This document shows positions 45,411 to 53,999 of a DNA stretch of 64,000 nt, piece after piece. The stretch is from Microvirga calopogonii (GTDB taxonomy: Bacteria > Pseudomonadota > Alphaproteobacteria > Rhizobiales > Beijerinckiaceae): NCBI RefSeq assembly GCF_003347665.1, contig NZ_QDGA01000001.1:248655-312654 (forward strand). Direction: 5' to 3'. Position 1 is the first letter of the stretch. Every line of letters begins with the position of its first letter. Below the pieces are notes generated by a model. The model saw only the letters and a list, made by a program, of their open reading frames with translations, did not search any database and was not told where the DNA came from. The translations under genes were made by a program, and so were the position numbers.

Positions 45411-46493
45411 ATGAGCATTCAGGCTCTCAAGGACGAAGTCGCGCGGCAGTTCGGGACGCCCGCCGTGGTGATCGACCTCGACGTGGTGGAGCGCAACATT
45501 GCCCGGCTCCAGGCCCTGTGCGATGCGGCGGGCGTCGCCAACCGCCCGCACATCAAGACGCACAAGAGCCCGGTCATCGCCGCCATGCAGCGCGATGCAG
45601 GCGCGCGGGGCATCACCTGCCAGAAGCTCGGCGAGGCCGAGATCATGGCCGGGAACGGCCATGACGACATCCTGATCTCCTACAACATCCTGGGCGAGGA
45701 GAAGCTGAACCGGCTCGGCCGTCTGCTGTCTCACGCGAAGGTCACCGTGGCGGCCGACAACCCGGTCGTCGTGGCCGGCCTGCCGCAGGCGGCCGCCATC
45801 GCCGGGCGCGATCTCGACGTGGTCGTGGAATGCGATACCGGCCGCAAGCGGGCGGGCGTGGAGACGGTCGCGGAGGCGGTCGCGCTCGCCAGGGATATCG
45901 CATCCCGCCCGGGTCTCTCGTTTGCCGGCTTCATGCTGTACCCGCCGGAGAACGCAATGGCCGAAACGCAAGCCTTCCTCGACGCGGCCACGGCCGGTGT
46001 GCGGGAGCTTGGTCTCGAGCCGCGCATCGTCTCGTCCGGGGGTACGCCCAATCTCGTCAATCTCGGCAAGATCAAGGGCGTGACCGAACACCGGGCCGGG
46101 ACGTCCGTGTTCAATGACCGGATGATGCTGGCGGCCGGCGTCGCCCAGCTGGAGGATTGCGCCCTCACCGTCTACGCGACGGTGGTCAGCCGCGCCGGTC
46201 CCGAGCGGGGCATTGTCGATTCCGGCTCGAAGACCCTGACCAGCGATACGGGCGGCCTCGAAGGCCATGGCCTCATCCTCGAGCACCCGCAGGCCAAGAT
46301 CGCCCGCTTTGCGGAGGAGCACGGCTTTCTCGATCTCTCCGCCTGTAACGACCGTCCCAGCATCGGCGATGTGGTGCGCATCGTGCCGAACCACGTCTGC
46401 GTCGTGGTGAACATGGTGGACCGGCTGGTCACCGTGCGTGGAGACAGGATCGTGGGCGAACTGCCCGTCGCGGCCCGTGGGCGGCTGACCTGA
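45411..46493 (+). CDS. D-threonine aldolase/D-serine dehydratase-like PLP enzyme
   Basis: A 360-residue fold-type III PLP enzyme. The PLP lysine is Lys 49 in the HIKTHKSP motif after an alanine-racemase-like N-terminal domain; the C-terminal beta domain carries the metal site His 328 and Cys 330 (NHVCVVV). The His-x-Cys pair is the zinc type of eukaryote-like D-serine dehydratase, while D-threonine aldolases usually have His-x-Asp, so the substrate is uncertain. It starts with ATG at 45411 with a cggag site. Confidence 0.85.
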   Translation: MSIQALKDEVARQFGTPAVVIDLDVVERNIARLQALCDAAGVANRPHIKTHKSPVIAAMQRDAGARGITCQKLGEAEIMAGNGHDDILISYNILGEEKLNRLGRLLSHAKVTVAADNPVVVAGLPQAAAIAGRDLDVVVECDTGRKRAGVETVAEAVALARDIASRPGLSFAGFMLYPPENAMAETQAFLDAATAGVRELGLEPRIVSSGGTPNLVNLGKIKGVTEHRAGTSVFNDRMMLAAGVAQLEDCALTVYATVVSRAGPERGIVDSGSKTLTSDTGGLEGHGLILEHPQAKIARFAEEHGFLDLSACNDRPSIGDVVRIVPNHVCVVVNMVDRLVTVRGDRIVGELPVAARGRLT

Positions 46494-46508
46494 GCAGGAA
46501 GAAGGGGT

Positions 46509-47078
46509 TCAGGGCTCCAGTTCGCTGTCCCAGTAGAGATAGTCCATCCAGCTGTCGTGAAGATAATTCGGCGGGAAGAGGCGACCGTTGGAGTGGAGAT
46601 CGTGGACGGTGGGGGCGAAGGGGCTCTGCCGGGGCCACATTTCCACCTCGCGGGGCAGCTTGTCCCCTTTGCGGAGGTTGCAGGGCGCGCAGGCGGCGAC
46701 GACGTTTTCCCAAGTGGTTTGCCCGCCCTTGGACCGGGGGATCACGTGATCGAAGGTAAGGTCCTCGCGGTCTCCGCAATATTGGCAGCTGAAGCGGTCG
46801 CGCAGGAAGACGTTGAAGCGGGTGAAGGCTGGGTGACGTGACGGTTTGACGTAGGTTTTGAGCGAAATGACCGAGGGGAGACGGATCTCGAAGGTCGGAC
46901 TTCGCACGACCTTGTCGTATTCGGACACGATGTTGACCCTGTCCAGGAACACCGCCTTGATCGCATCCTGCCAACACCAGATGGACAGCGGGTAGTAACT
47001 CAATGGCCGGTAATCGGCATTGAGAACGAGGGCCGGGCAGGCCTCCGGTCGCACAACAGGCTGGACGTGTATCGTCAC
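46509..47078 (-). CDS. HNH endonuclease
   Basis: A 189-residue protein with a C-terminal HNH nuclease domain (about residues 95-140). Four cysteines form the zinc site (Cys 98, Cys 101, Cys 130, Cys 133) around the catalytic FDHVIPRSKGG with His 111. The N-terminal half (ALVLNADYRPLSYYPLSIWCWQDAI) is conserved in a family of alphaproteobacterial chromosomal HNH proteins, so it is not obviously a phage or CRISPR part. The start is GTG read from 47078, after a strong ribosome site (aggagg). Confidence 0.88.
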   Translation of the reverse strand: MTIHVQPVVRPEACPALVLNADYRPLSYYPLSIWCWQDAIKAVFLDRVNIVSEYDKVVRSPTFEIRLPSVISLKTYVKPSRHPAFTRFNVFLRDRFSCQYCGDREDLTFDHVIPRSKGGQTTWENVVAACAPCNLRKGDKLPREVEMWPRQSPFAPTVHDLHSNGRLFPPNYLHDSWMDYLYWDSELEP

Positions 47079-47231
47079 CTCACCTCCTCTTCAACTTAAG
47101 AGAAGCGTCGTTTCCCGTTGGATTAGACTATAGGCAATATGACACTGTTGTGAAGATCCGGGTCCAGACGTTTGTGACGCACCCACAGGAAGTGCGGCAG
47201 GGCAAATCTGGGCTTTGTCCCAGGAGCTTGG

Positions 47232-47759
47232 GTGTCTGCGATGAACCTTCTCCACCAAGGATTGGCCTGGATCGAGCCCGCCATCGTCACCTATGGCGTT
47301 CTGGCCCTGCTCGTCATTCTCTACTTCGAATCGTTCGGGGTTCCCCTGCCCGGGGAGAGCGCTCTCATCGCCGCCTCCCTCCTGGCCGCCCGCGGCGATC
47401 TCGTGATCGGCCATGTCTTTCTGGCAGCCTGGCTCGGGGCCGTGCTCGGTGACAGCACCGGCTATCTGATCGGGCGGCTCGGGGGGCGGCCGCTCCTGAA
47501 CAGGTTCGGCTATCTGGTGAAGCTCACGCCGGACCGCTTGGCCCGGCTCGAGAAAACGGTGGAGACCAAGGGGTTCTTCATGGTCCTCACGGCACGCTTC
47601 ATCGTCGTGCTGCGGCAGCTCAACGGCCTCATCGCCGGGTCGGCGGGCATGCCCTGGCCTCACTTCGTCGCGGCGAATGCTCTCGGGGCCATGCTGTGGG
47701 CGGGTTTGTGGAGCTTCGGACCCTATTTCTTCACGGATGCCTTCAAGCGGCTGGTCTGA
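47232..47759 (+). CDS. DedA family membrane protein
   Basis: A 175-residue DedA protein; DedA proteins are linked to envelope integrity and undecaprenyl-phosphate translocation. The core motif is FESFGVPLPGESALIAASLLAARG near residues 32-55 with the conserved E and PGE, and a second arm GFFMVLTARFIVVLRQLNGLIAG near residue 117 with the conserved arginines. I chose the GTG at 47232 because of a good spacing to the aggag site; ATG 47241 is possible. It is divergent from the HNH gene. Confidence 0.9.
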   Translation: MSAMNLLHQGLAWIEPAIVTYGVLALLVILYFESFGVPLPGESALIAASLLAARGDLVIGHVFLAAWLGAVLGDSTGYLIGRLGGRPLLNRFGYLVKLTPDRLARLEKTVETKGFFMVLTARFIVVLRQLNGLIAGSAGMPWPHFVAANALGAMLWAGLWSFGPYFFTDAFKRLV

Positions 47760-47768
47760 GCGTCTCGA

Positions 47769-48368
47769 TCAAGGAATCGCGAGTTCGAAATGCGACCGGT
47801 CGGCATTCCTGAAACTCTGGAAATGACCTCCCCAGCGGATGGGTACGCCAAGCTCCAGGGCGGCCCTCTTCATCGCATCGGCAATCCGGTTCTGGGCTGC
47901 CCGGTCGAAGATCACCCTCCCCTCCCGATCGAGCGGCCACAAATCGACGGCATTCCCGGAACGGTGCATGCTGTCCTGCGTCCGGGACCAGCCCCAGGCC
48001 ACGGCCATCCGTTGGAGCTTCCCGTCGCGTTTGCCGGAACCGATCACGAAACGCTGGCCCGGGTTATCGTCCTGCGCCTTCCGGACCACCTTCGCGAGAG
48101 CAGGATTGAGCGCACCGAGATTCGCCTCGTGGGACCTGACCGGATCCGGGTTCCACGCGCGAAACATGACGAGTTGATCTCGTCCGAGATCGTCCCTGGC
48201 CGGGATTTTCGCGTAGACGCCGCCCGGACCATAGAGAGAAGAGTTGGTTACGTTGGGAAGTCCTTGCGGATCACCGGCGACTTCGGACTGCGCCGAGGCG
48301 TTCGGGCTAAAACCGCAAACTGCAAGGCCGAAGACAACGAGGCAAACGGCAGACGCTTTCTGAATCAT
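47769..48368 (-). CDS. Secreted M15-type peptidase
   Basis: A 199-residue exported protein with a signal peptide (about 1-26) and an M15-type (VanY/endolysin-like) peptidase domain. The zinc ligands fit the family: His in SMHRSGNAVDLWPL (with the aspartate three residues after), and a C-terminal SHFEL histidine. It would cleave peptide links in murein. The ATG read from 48368 is chosen by the signal peptide. Convergent with the DedA gene, 9 bases apart. Confidence 0.85.
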   Translation of the reverse strand: MIQKASAVCLVVFGLAVCGFSPNASAQSEVAGDPQGLPNVTNSSLYGPGGVYAKIPARDDLGRDQLVMFRAWNPDPVRSHEANLGALNPALAKVVRKAQDDNPGQRFVIGSGKRDGKLQRMAVAWGWSRTQDSMHRSGNAVDLWPLDREGRVIFDRAAQNRIADAMKRAALELGVPIRWGGHFQSFRNADRSHFELAIP

Positions 48369-48440
48369 GGTGCCGGAACCATCGCAACTGGATAGTTCCA
48401 AATCAAGGCGTCGCCCGCGGAAGCATCTGCTCCTCGAAGA

Positions 48441-48481
48441 GCGCATCGTGCGGAGCCGAAATTCGGTTCCGCACGATGCGC
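48441..48481. repeat. Perfect hairpin of the dispersed repeat family
   Basis: A long stem (gcgcatcgtgcgga with tccgcacgatgcgc) with a gccgaaattcgg loop-stem, giving almost continuous pairing over 41 bases. It shares atcgtgcgga and tccgcacgat with the element at 6955. Another decayed copy is at about 48911-48942. Confidence 0.85.
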
Positions 48482-48496
48482 TTCGCAGGTCGATGC

Positions 48497-48811
48497 TCAA
48501 TCCGTGAAGCGGACATTCTTGTCCTTGCAGACATCGAACTCGGAAAGATCGGCGGTCGATTCGTCCTCGAAGGTCGCTGCGACGGTGACGGTGCATCCGG
48601 ACATCTTCGGCAGCTTCAAAGTGGTCTTGGCCTTCGGTGCGAGCGGCTTCGCGAGCCTGACGGTCTTCCCGCCGGCCTCGACGGTGACGTCGGTCACCGC
48701 GACCTCGCGGGCATTGGTGACGAGGACGGCCGAGGCCGGCTTCGCCGGCGCGGCCATGGCGCTTGTGGCCGTCAGCAGGAGTGCCGTGGCGGCGATGATG
48801 CGGAAAGTCAT
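48497..48811 (-). CDS. Exported hypothetical protein, 104 aa
   Basis: A 104-residue protein with a signal peptide (about 1-20, SAMA-APA) and a small beta-rich mature domain with two cysteines (residues 73 and 95, likely a disulfide). A strong gagggg ribosome site precedes the ATG read from 48811. I do not recognise the family. It runs in the same direction as the M15 peptidase, 128 bases upstream of it with a repeat hairpin between. Confidence 0.7.
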   Translation of the reverse strand: MTFRIIAATALLLTATSAMAAPAKPASAVLVTNAREVAVTDVTVEAGGKTVRLAKPLAPKAKTTLKLPKMSGCTVTVAATFEDESTADLSEFDVCKDKNVRFTD

Positions 48812-48941
48812 GACTATTCCCCTCTGTACCGTTTGAGATTCGGTAAATGCACAGAGACGGTCCGAGCCGTCGCTCCGAAACCGTCGCGATGCTGATTGAC
48901 TGACGCTTGAGCATCGTACGGGCCGAGAGGGCCGCACGATG

Positions 48942-48963
48942 CTTTCATCTATCTTTCATCTAT
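48942..48963. repeat. Short tandem repeat
   Basis: Two adjacent exact copies of ctttcatctat lie at 48942-48952 and 48953-48963. The 470-base gap 48812-49282 holds this, a decayed hairpin repeat (about 48911-48942) and no gene that I can support. Confidence 0.6.
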
Positions 48964-49282
48964 AGAGACGCATCGGACGTGAAATGTGCCCCATTCTGGG
49001 ATTGATCCGCAGCTCCCTCTCTTGGCTGGTACATCGTTCGACGCGGACCCGGAGGGCCGCACGACGCCCATGTCGATCTTCGCCGACATGTCCAATGGTT
49101 GCACGGAGCGTTCATCAAAGAAAGAGCGCCAGTTGCCTGTGGCGCTCGAGGGAGGCCGCCTTTCACGGCCAGTTCCAGAGGAAACAACGACCGTGCCGTA
49201 TCGGCACATGAAGAGGCTGCGCCTGAGAGGTTAACAGACCGTTACCGGGATGCGTGAAGTTGGACAGGCGATTGCTTTTCGC

Positions 49283-50182
49283 TCAGGCCCTGCTTCTGGC
49301 TTTCAGCCAGCGTTCCGCAGGGGTCGCCAGCACCGTGGTGAGAACCACGATGGCGGCGCCGATGCACAGGGACAGGGACGGGATCTCGCCGAAATAGAGC
49401 CAGCCCGCGAATCCCGAGAACAGGATCGACAGGTAACCGATGGGCGCGAGGAGGCGTGCCTCCTGCTTCTGGTAGGCCTGCAGCCAGCAATATTGGCCGA
49501 GCTGCGCCAGGACGCCGACAAGGATGATGTTGGGTGCCTCGCTCCACGGAATCGGCACCCAGACGAGAGCGGCCGGGATGGATGTCAGGAGCGTCAGGCC
49601 GACCGTGTAGAAGAGCATCAGGACGACGGTGTTCTCGCCGGCAAGGCGCCGTGTCTGCACGACCGCGAGGGTGCCGAAGAATACGGATCCGAAAGCCGCC
49701 ACCAGCCCCATGTTCCAGGGAATCGCGTCCGGCTGCACCATGATGACGACGCCGACGAAGCCGAGCGCCGTGAACGCATAACGAATCCCGCTCACGCGCT
49801 CACCCAGCATCATGGCGGCCATCACCAGCAGGAGGAGCGGCCGGGTGAACCCGATGGCCGTGACCAGCGCCAGGGGCAGCGCCGCGAAGGCCGCGAAATT
49901 GAGGGTGAGCGCCGCCGAGTTGAAGGCCACACGAGTCAGGTGGCCGCGGATGTTCGTCAGATCCGCCAGCTTCCGGCGGTGATGCCATACCAGCGGCGCC
50001 ACCGAGATGAACCCGACCAGCGACCGCAGGAAGACGAGCTGAATCGCCGGATAGGTCTCGCCCTCGGCCTTGACGAGGGCCTGCATGGTCGTGACCAAGG
50101 CCATGTCGAGCAGGAGCCATCCCGCGCTGATCCAGAGAGGAACAGGAGGCGCGCCCGATCGGCTGTCCGGCTCGGCTGCCAT
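49283..50182 (-). CDS. EamA/DMT family transporter
   Basis: A 299-residue membrane protein with ten predicted TM helices in two EamA halves (about residues 13-145 and 158-290). The family exports or imports small metabolites. Its start is 3 bases after the PIG-L gene's stop on the same strand, so it is the third gene of the ROK operon; by context it may export a product or by-product of the locus. Specificity cannot be read from the sequence. Confidence 0.9.
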   Translation of the reverse strand: MAAEPDSRSGAPPVPLWISAGWLLLDMALVTTMQALVKAEGETYPAIQLVFLRSLVGFISVAPLVWHHRRKLADLTNIRGHLTRVAFNSAALTLNFAAFAALPLALVTAIGFTRPLLLLVMAAMMLGERVSGIRYAFTALGFVGVVIMVQPDAIPWNMGLVAAFGSVFFGTLAVVQTRRLAGENTVVLMLFYTVGLTLLTSIPAALVWVPIPWSEAPNIILVGVLAQLGQYCWLQAYQKQEARLLAPIGYLSILFSGFAGWLYFGEIPSLSLCIGAAIVVLTTVLATPAERWLKARSRA

Positions 50183-50185
50183 GTT

Positions 50186-52585
50186 CTACCAGGCGGGCTG
50201 AACGAGGTTTGCCAGGAGGCGGAAGGCACCGGGAACGAGCTTGTCCAGCTGATGATGCAGTACGAGCGCCACATGCGTGTGCCGTCCTCGACCGATGCGG
50301 CCTGATATCAGCGCCCCCTTGAGCGGGTTCTCGCCCGGATCGTTGAGGGACAGAAGCTCCTCGTAGGCCGGATCGTAATCGGCCGCGAAATAAAGCCCCC
50401 GCTCCTTGTCCCAGCCCTGCCAGTCGCTCGCATCGATTCTGTTCGGCGCATTCAGCAGGGGACTGTCCGGCTTCAGGACTTTCACCGGGGCGGCAGGATC
50501 GGTCACGCGCCACCGGAGCGACGGCGAGCCGATGACAAGGCGGCGGGGCGGCGTGCGATCCGGGTCCCAGCCATCGGTCGGACGGTGGTAGAGCGTCACC
50601 AGATGGCCGCCTTCCTCCACGAACCGATGCAGCCGTTCGGTCGCGGCCTGAAGGTCGCGTCTCAGGCCGAAGGCGAAGATGCCGATCACGATGGTGGTGA
50701 AGGTCGCAAGCGCGCCGTCCTTGAGATCAGCCTCGGCAAGATCCGTCACGTCTAAGCCGAGGCGGCGCATATGCGTGCCGACATTGTCGCTTCCGCCGCC
50801 GACATAGCCGATGCGGGCCCCTTCCGGCAGGGCCACGTCGAGCGTCAGGACCTTGAACTCCGCCGGAGCCACGAACGAGACCGGCCGGACGTGAGGATAG
50901 GCGATGGTCTGCACCGAGCTTGCCGGCCTGCCTTCCACGATCGGGATGAGGCGCGAGACACCGGGCTGCGGCCGGTGTGGCGGATCGATCATCCAGTCGC
51001 CCTCCTGTTGCCGGACGCTCCAGCCCTGCGGCACCTGCCAGTCCGTCGGCTTCGCCCCGATGGCCCTGACCCGGATGCCGGAGGCCGGTTCATTCATCCT
51101 CAGGACCGCGAAGGTCGGATCGACGGAAAGGGATTGCTGCGGCCGGTTGGTGAAAGGCTCCTCGGGATCGAGATCGATCGCGACGCAGCGGTCGTGCAGC
51201 GTGCCGGTGATTCGGATGCCGGCCGCGCCGTTTCCACCCATGGGATCGAAGGCTTCCGGATAATTGCCCGTGTGAGGAGCCGTTTCAGGAATGGTGATCG
51301 CATAGCGGACATGCCCCGGTTCACGGGACGCCTCTGCTGCCTTGATACCATCGGGAAGCCGGGGTGCCATCGTCAGATCGGCGATGCCGGGAGCATCGAC
51401 GGCGACATGCAGGGCCATCTCGGCTCCTGGGTGGCCCGCTCCCTGGAAGATCGCCCGTGCCGTCTTCGCATGGGCCTCGAAGAGCGCGGCATCGATCTCC
51501 CGGAGCTTGCGGTCGAGGCGATGGCCTACTTGGTCGAGGACAGGCCGGTCCATGTCCTTCCTCGCGTCCTCGATCAGCCGCGCCGCAGCGCCGAGGGACT
51601 CGCTGACAGTCCTTCGATCAGGGAAGGCCGCCACCGCGGCATCGATACGCTCCTGTGCCTCTCGCAGAGCGGAGCCGGCCGCTTCCGTCACGCCCGCCAA
51701 GGCGGCGAGCTCGCCGAGCCCTGCAGGAAGATGATCGCGAATATCCTGCTCTGGCCCCGGAGCAGCGCCGGCCCGGAGCTTCAGATGGAGGCTCCACTGA
51801 TCGACCGGATTGTCCCGCCATACGCCCATTCCCTGAGACGCGTGCGCTGCGCGGGACCATTCGCCGAGCTGCCGATAGGCCAAACCCGTGACCGCATCGC
51901 CACCGGAGATCTGAACGCCGAGCGTTGCGGGCGGCGGCGGCACTTCGTCGTCATAGGCATAGCCCGCCCCCGACCATGCCGGGAGATAGAACTTGGAAAC
52001 CTGCCAGGGCGCGAGGCCTTGTTTTGCATGGTCCGGAAAGGCTGCAGGATCGGCTGCCAGGGCCAGGGCCGTTTCGGCCGCGCGGGTCATTGCACGGTGA
52101 TGGCCATGCTGCCCGGGCACGTCGAGGAACGTGGGAATCACGATGTCGGGCCGGTACCGGCGATAGGCCCGGACGAGCCGCTCGACGATCCGCTCCTCGC
52201 CCCAGCGACGAAGGGTGTCGTCGCCGTTCTTGGAGAACCCGAAATCGTGAACCGGATCGTCCGGTCCATGACCGAGCCATGCCACGTCGGCATCGATGCG
52301 GCGGGCGCTTTCCTCCATCTCGGCGGTCCTGAGCACCCCGAGGGCGCCGCCCCGCTCCGGTCCGAGGGCATTCTGCCCGCCCTCGCCCCGGGTCGAGCAC
52401 GCGACCACGATCCGCATGCCGTAGGCGAAGCGCAGGGCAGCCAGCAGGCCGTTGTGCTCGTCGTCCGGATGCGCGCCCGTGTTCATCACCGTCAGCACGG
52501 ACGGGAGCCGGCTCAGGGCACGGTGCAGGCGGACGAGGGCCGGCTGATGAATGGCACGGGCGAGACGGCTATGGTCATCCGGCAA
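50186..52585 (-). CDS. PIG-L deacetylase with C-terminal amidotransferase-like domain
   Basis: A 799-residue protein. The N-terminal domain (about residues 30-250) is PIG-L/LmbE: zinc motif AHPDDEH at 38-44 and HGHH at 160-163, the fold that removes N-acetyl groups from amino sugars in MshB and BshB. The middle (about 260-520) is a beta-rich NEW3-like region. The C-terminal part (about 540-799) resembles a class I amidotransferase-like flavodoxin fold (YVGGGSDNVG, then GGHLVTLYHR) without an obvious catalytic cysteine. No signal peptide, so cytoplasmic. The start is chosen as TTG with a gaggag site 7 bases upstream; GTG at 52612 is possible. It overlaps the ROK gene. Confidence 0.85.
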   Translation of the reverse strand: MPDDHSRLARAIHQPALVRLHRALSRLPSVLTVMNTGAHPDDEHNGLLAALRFAYGMRIVVACSTRGEGGQNALGPERGGALGVLRTAEMEESARRIDADVAWLGHGPDDPVHDFGFSKNGDDTLRRWGEERIVERLVRAYRRYRPDIVIPTFLDVPGQHGHHRAMTRAAETALALAADPAAFPDHAKQGLAPWQVSKFYLPAWSGAGYAYDDEVPPPPATLGVQISGGDAVTGLAYRQLGEWSRAAHASQGMGVWRDNPVDQWSLHLKLRAGAAPGPEQDIRDHLPAGLGELAALAGVTEAAGSALREAQERIDAAVAAFPDRRTVSESLGAAARLIEDARKDMDRPVLDQVGHRLDRKLREIDAALFEAHAKTARAIFQGAGHPGAEMALHVAVDAPGIADLTMAPRLPDGIKAAEASREPGHVRYAITIPETAPHTGNYPEAFDPMGGNGAAGIRITGTLHDRCVAIDLDPEEPFTNRPQQSLSVDPTFAVLRMNEPASGIRVRAIGAKPTDWQVPQGWSVRQQEGDWMIDPPHRPQPGVSRLIPIVEGRPASSVQTIAYPHVRPVSFVAPAEFKVLTLDVALPEGARIGYVGGGSDNVGTHMRRLGLDVTDLAEADLKDGALATFTTIVIGIFAFGLRRDLQAATERLHRFVEEGGHLVTLYHRPTDGWDPDRTPPRRLVIGSPSLRWRVTDPAAPVKVLKPDSPLLNAPNRIDASDWQGWDKERGLYFAADYDPAYEELLSLNDPGENPLKGALISGRIGRGRHTHVALVLHHQLDKLVPGAFRLLANLVQPAW

Positions 52586-53828
52586 GGGAGGTCTCCTCGT
52601 TCGATTGTTCACGTTCGGCCGCGTGGGCCGTATCGAGACGCGGTGTCATCGTCTCCAGGAGGGGCAATGCGGCGGCGCCCAGCGCCGCCGTCAGGCCGCC
52701 GGTCCGCCCGTGAATCAGGCGGGCCTCGCTCCGGTTCCTGCGCCGAGCGACGGACAAGGGAAGCGGCTGCATGGCCTGGACGAGGTCCTCCAGCAGGCCG
52801 GGCGGGAGCACGCCGCCGAGCACGATGGCTTCCGGATCGAAAAGGTTTTCGAGCATCGCCACCTGGGGAGCCAGATACCCGGCGGCTTCGTCGATCCACT
52901 TCAGAACGACAGGATGCTTCTCGCGGTGGAGACGTTCGAGGTCCGCGTAGTCGATTTCATGGATTCCGGCCGCTGCCAGTTGCTGCGCGAGGGAATGGAA
53001 GGAGGCATAGGCCTCGAGGCAGCCATGCTGCCCGCACGAGCAGAGACGTCCGCCCTTCGCCACCAGCACATGCCCGATCTCGCCCGCGTTGCCGTTGGCC
53101 CCGCGATAAGGTCGACCGTCGATCATGATGCCTAAGCCGAGGCCCTGCCCGAAATAGATCAGGCAGAAGTTCTTCAGGTTCCTGGCGACGCCGTGAAGAC
53201 GCTCGCCGACGGCGGCCGCGGTGGCGTCGTTCTCCAGGGTCACGGGTGCGCCCAGCATGCCGCCGATGCGAGCGACCGCATCGAAGTCCAACCATCCGGA
53301 CAAAGTCGTCGGCCCGACGGACGTCATGCCCTCGACGTTGAAGGGACCCGGCATCACGACTCCGACGCCCAGGAGCTGCGGAACGGGAGGGTCCAGCTGC
53401 GCCTGCGCTGCCTCGATCTCGGCCTTGATGACGGGAAGCACGGTCTCGGGATCGTTCTGCGGAAGCGGCACGCTCCGCTGGGCGCGGATGCGGCCGCCGA
53501 TATCCACCAGGAGCGTCGAGATGTGGTCGGCCGCGATCTCGATCCCGGCGGTCATCCCGCCGTTCGGGTTGACGGCAAACTGGATTGGCGGCAGGCCGCG
53601 CCCGGCCCTGAGGCGTCCGGTCCTGATCAGCAGCCCGTCGGCGACGAGATCCTCGACGATGTTCGAGACCGCCTGGGTGCTCAGATGCGCGTGGCGCGAA
53701 ATTTCCATCCGCCCGACCGGCCCCAGTTGGCGCACCACATCGAGCACCACCCGCCGGTTGTGGGAGCGGTTCCGCTCCGGATTGCTTCCGATCGTCGACG
53801 GCGTCCCGGCTTTGGCTTTTCTCGGCAT
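52575..53828 (-). CDS. ROK family transcriptional repressor
   Basis: A 417-residue ROK protein: N-terminal winged HTH (about residues 18-85, with MEISRHAHLSTQAVSNIVEDL) and a sugar-kinase-like ROK domain (about 95-400). The zinc motif is CSCGQHGCLE, and the ligand site GNAGEIGHV is intact. ROK repressors such as NagC and Mlc bind sugar phosphates or amino sugars. It is divergent from the ABC operon and heads the PIG-L/EamA operon, so it likely controls both. The ATG read from 53828 follows a cggag site; the longer TTG start has none. Confidence 0.92.
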   Translation of the reverse strand: MPRKAKAGTPSTIGSNPERNRSHNRRVVLDVVRQLGPVGRMEISRHAHLSTQAVSNIVEDLVADGLLIRTGRLRAGRGLPPIQFAVNPNGGMTAGIEIAADHISTLLVDIGGRIRAQRSVPLPQNDPETVLPVIKAEIEAAQAQLDPPVPQLLGVGVVMPGPFNVEGMTSVGPTTLSGWLDFDAVARIGGMLGAPVTLENDATAAAVGERLHGVARNLKNFCLIYFGQGLGLGIMIDGRPYRGANGNAGEIGHVLVAKGGRLCSCGQHGCLEAYASFHSLAQQLAAAGIHEIDYADLERLHREKHPVVLKWIDEAAGYLAPQVAMLENLFDPEAIVLGGVLPPGLLEDLVQAMQPLPLSVARRRNRSEARLIHGRTGGLTAALGAAALPLLETMTPRLDTAHAAEREQSNEETSLAG

Positions 53829-53863
53829 CTCCACCACTCCGTGAGACAAACGATGAACCGGAG

Positions 53864-53897
53864 CAATGAATAACTCAAGTGAATTATCTTATTGACA
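53864..53897. promoter_or_regulatory. AT-rich divergent control region
   Basis: Between the ROK and ABC genes lies an AT-rich stretch in an otherwise GC-rich window. It carries an imperfect inverted repeat (CAATgAATAA ... TTATcTTATTG, 53864-53894, outer blocks CAAT/ATTG symmetric) and a TTGACA hexamer (53892-53897). No matching -10 at 16-18 bases is clear. It is the best place for a ROK operator and the plus-strand promoter, but the site itself is not proven. Confidence 0.4.
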
Positions 53898-53999
53898 GGT
53901 GGATGACTCTAGAAGAGCCTTGGGCTTGGAACGGCCCTTCCGAAGGCCGCCACACCAGAGAGATGTCGGCGCCTCGCGCCGGCAAAAATGGAGAGGGAT

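Noticed and set aside
46509-47078. HNH nuclease as part of a defence or CRISPR system
   Set aside because: No Cas, restriction or phage genes are near, and the N-terminal half fits a conserved chromosomal family.
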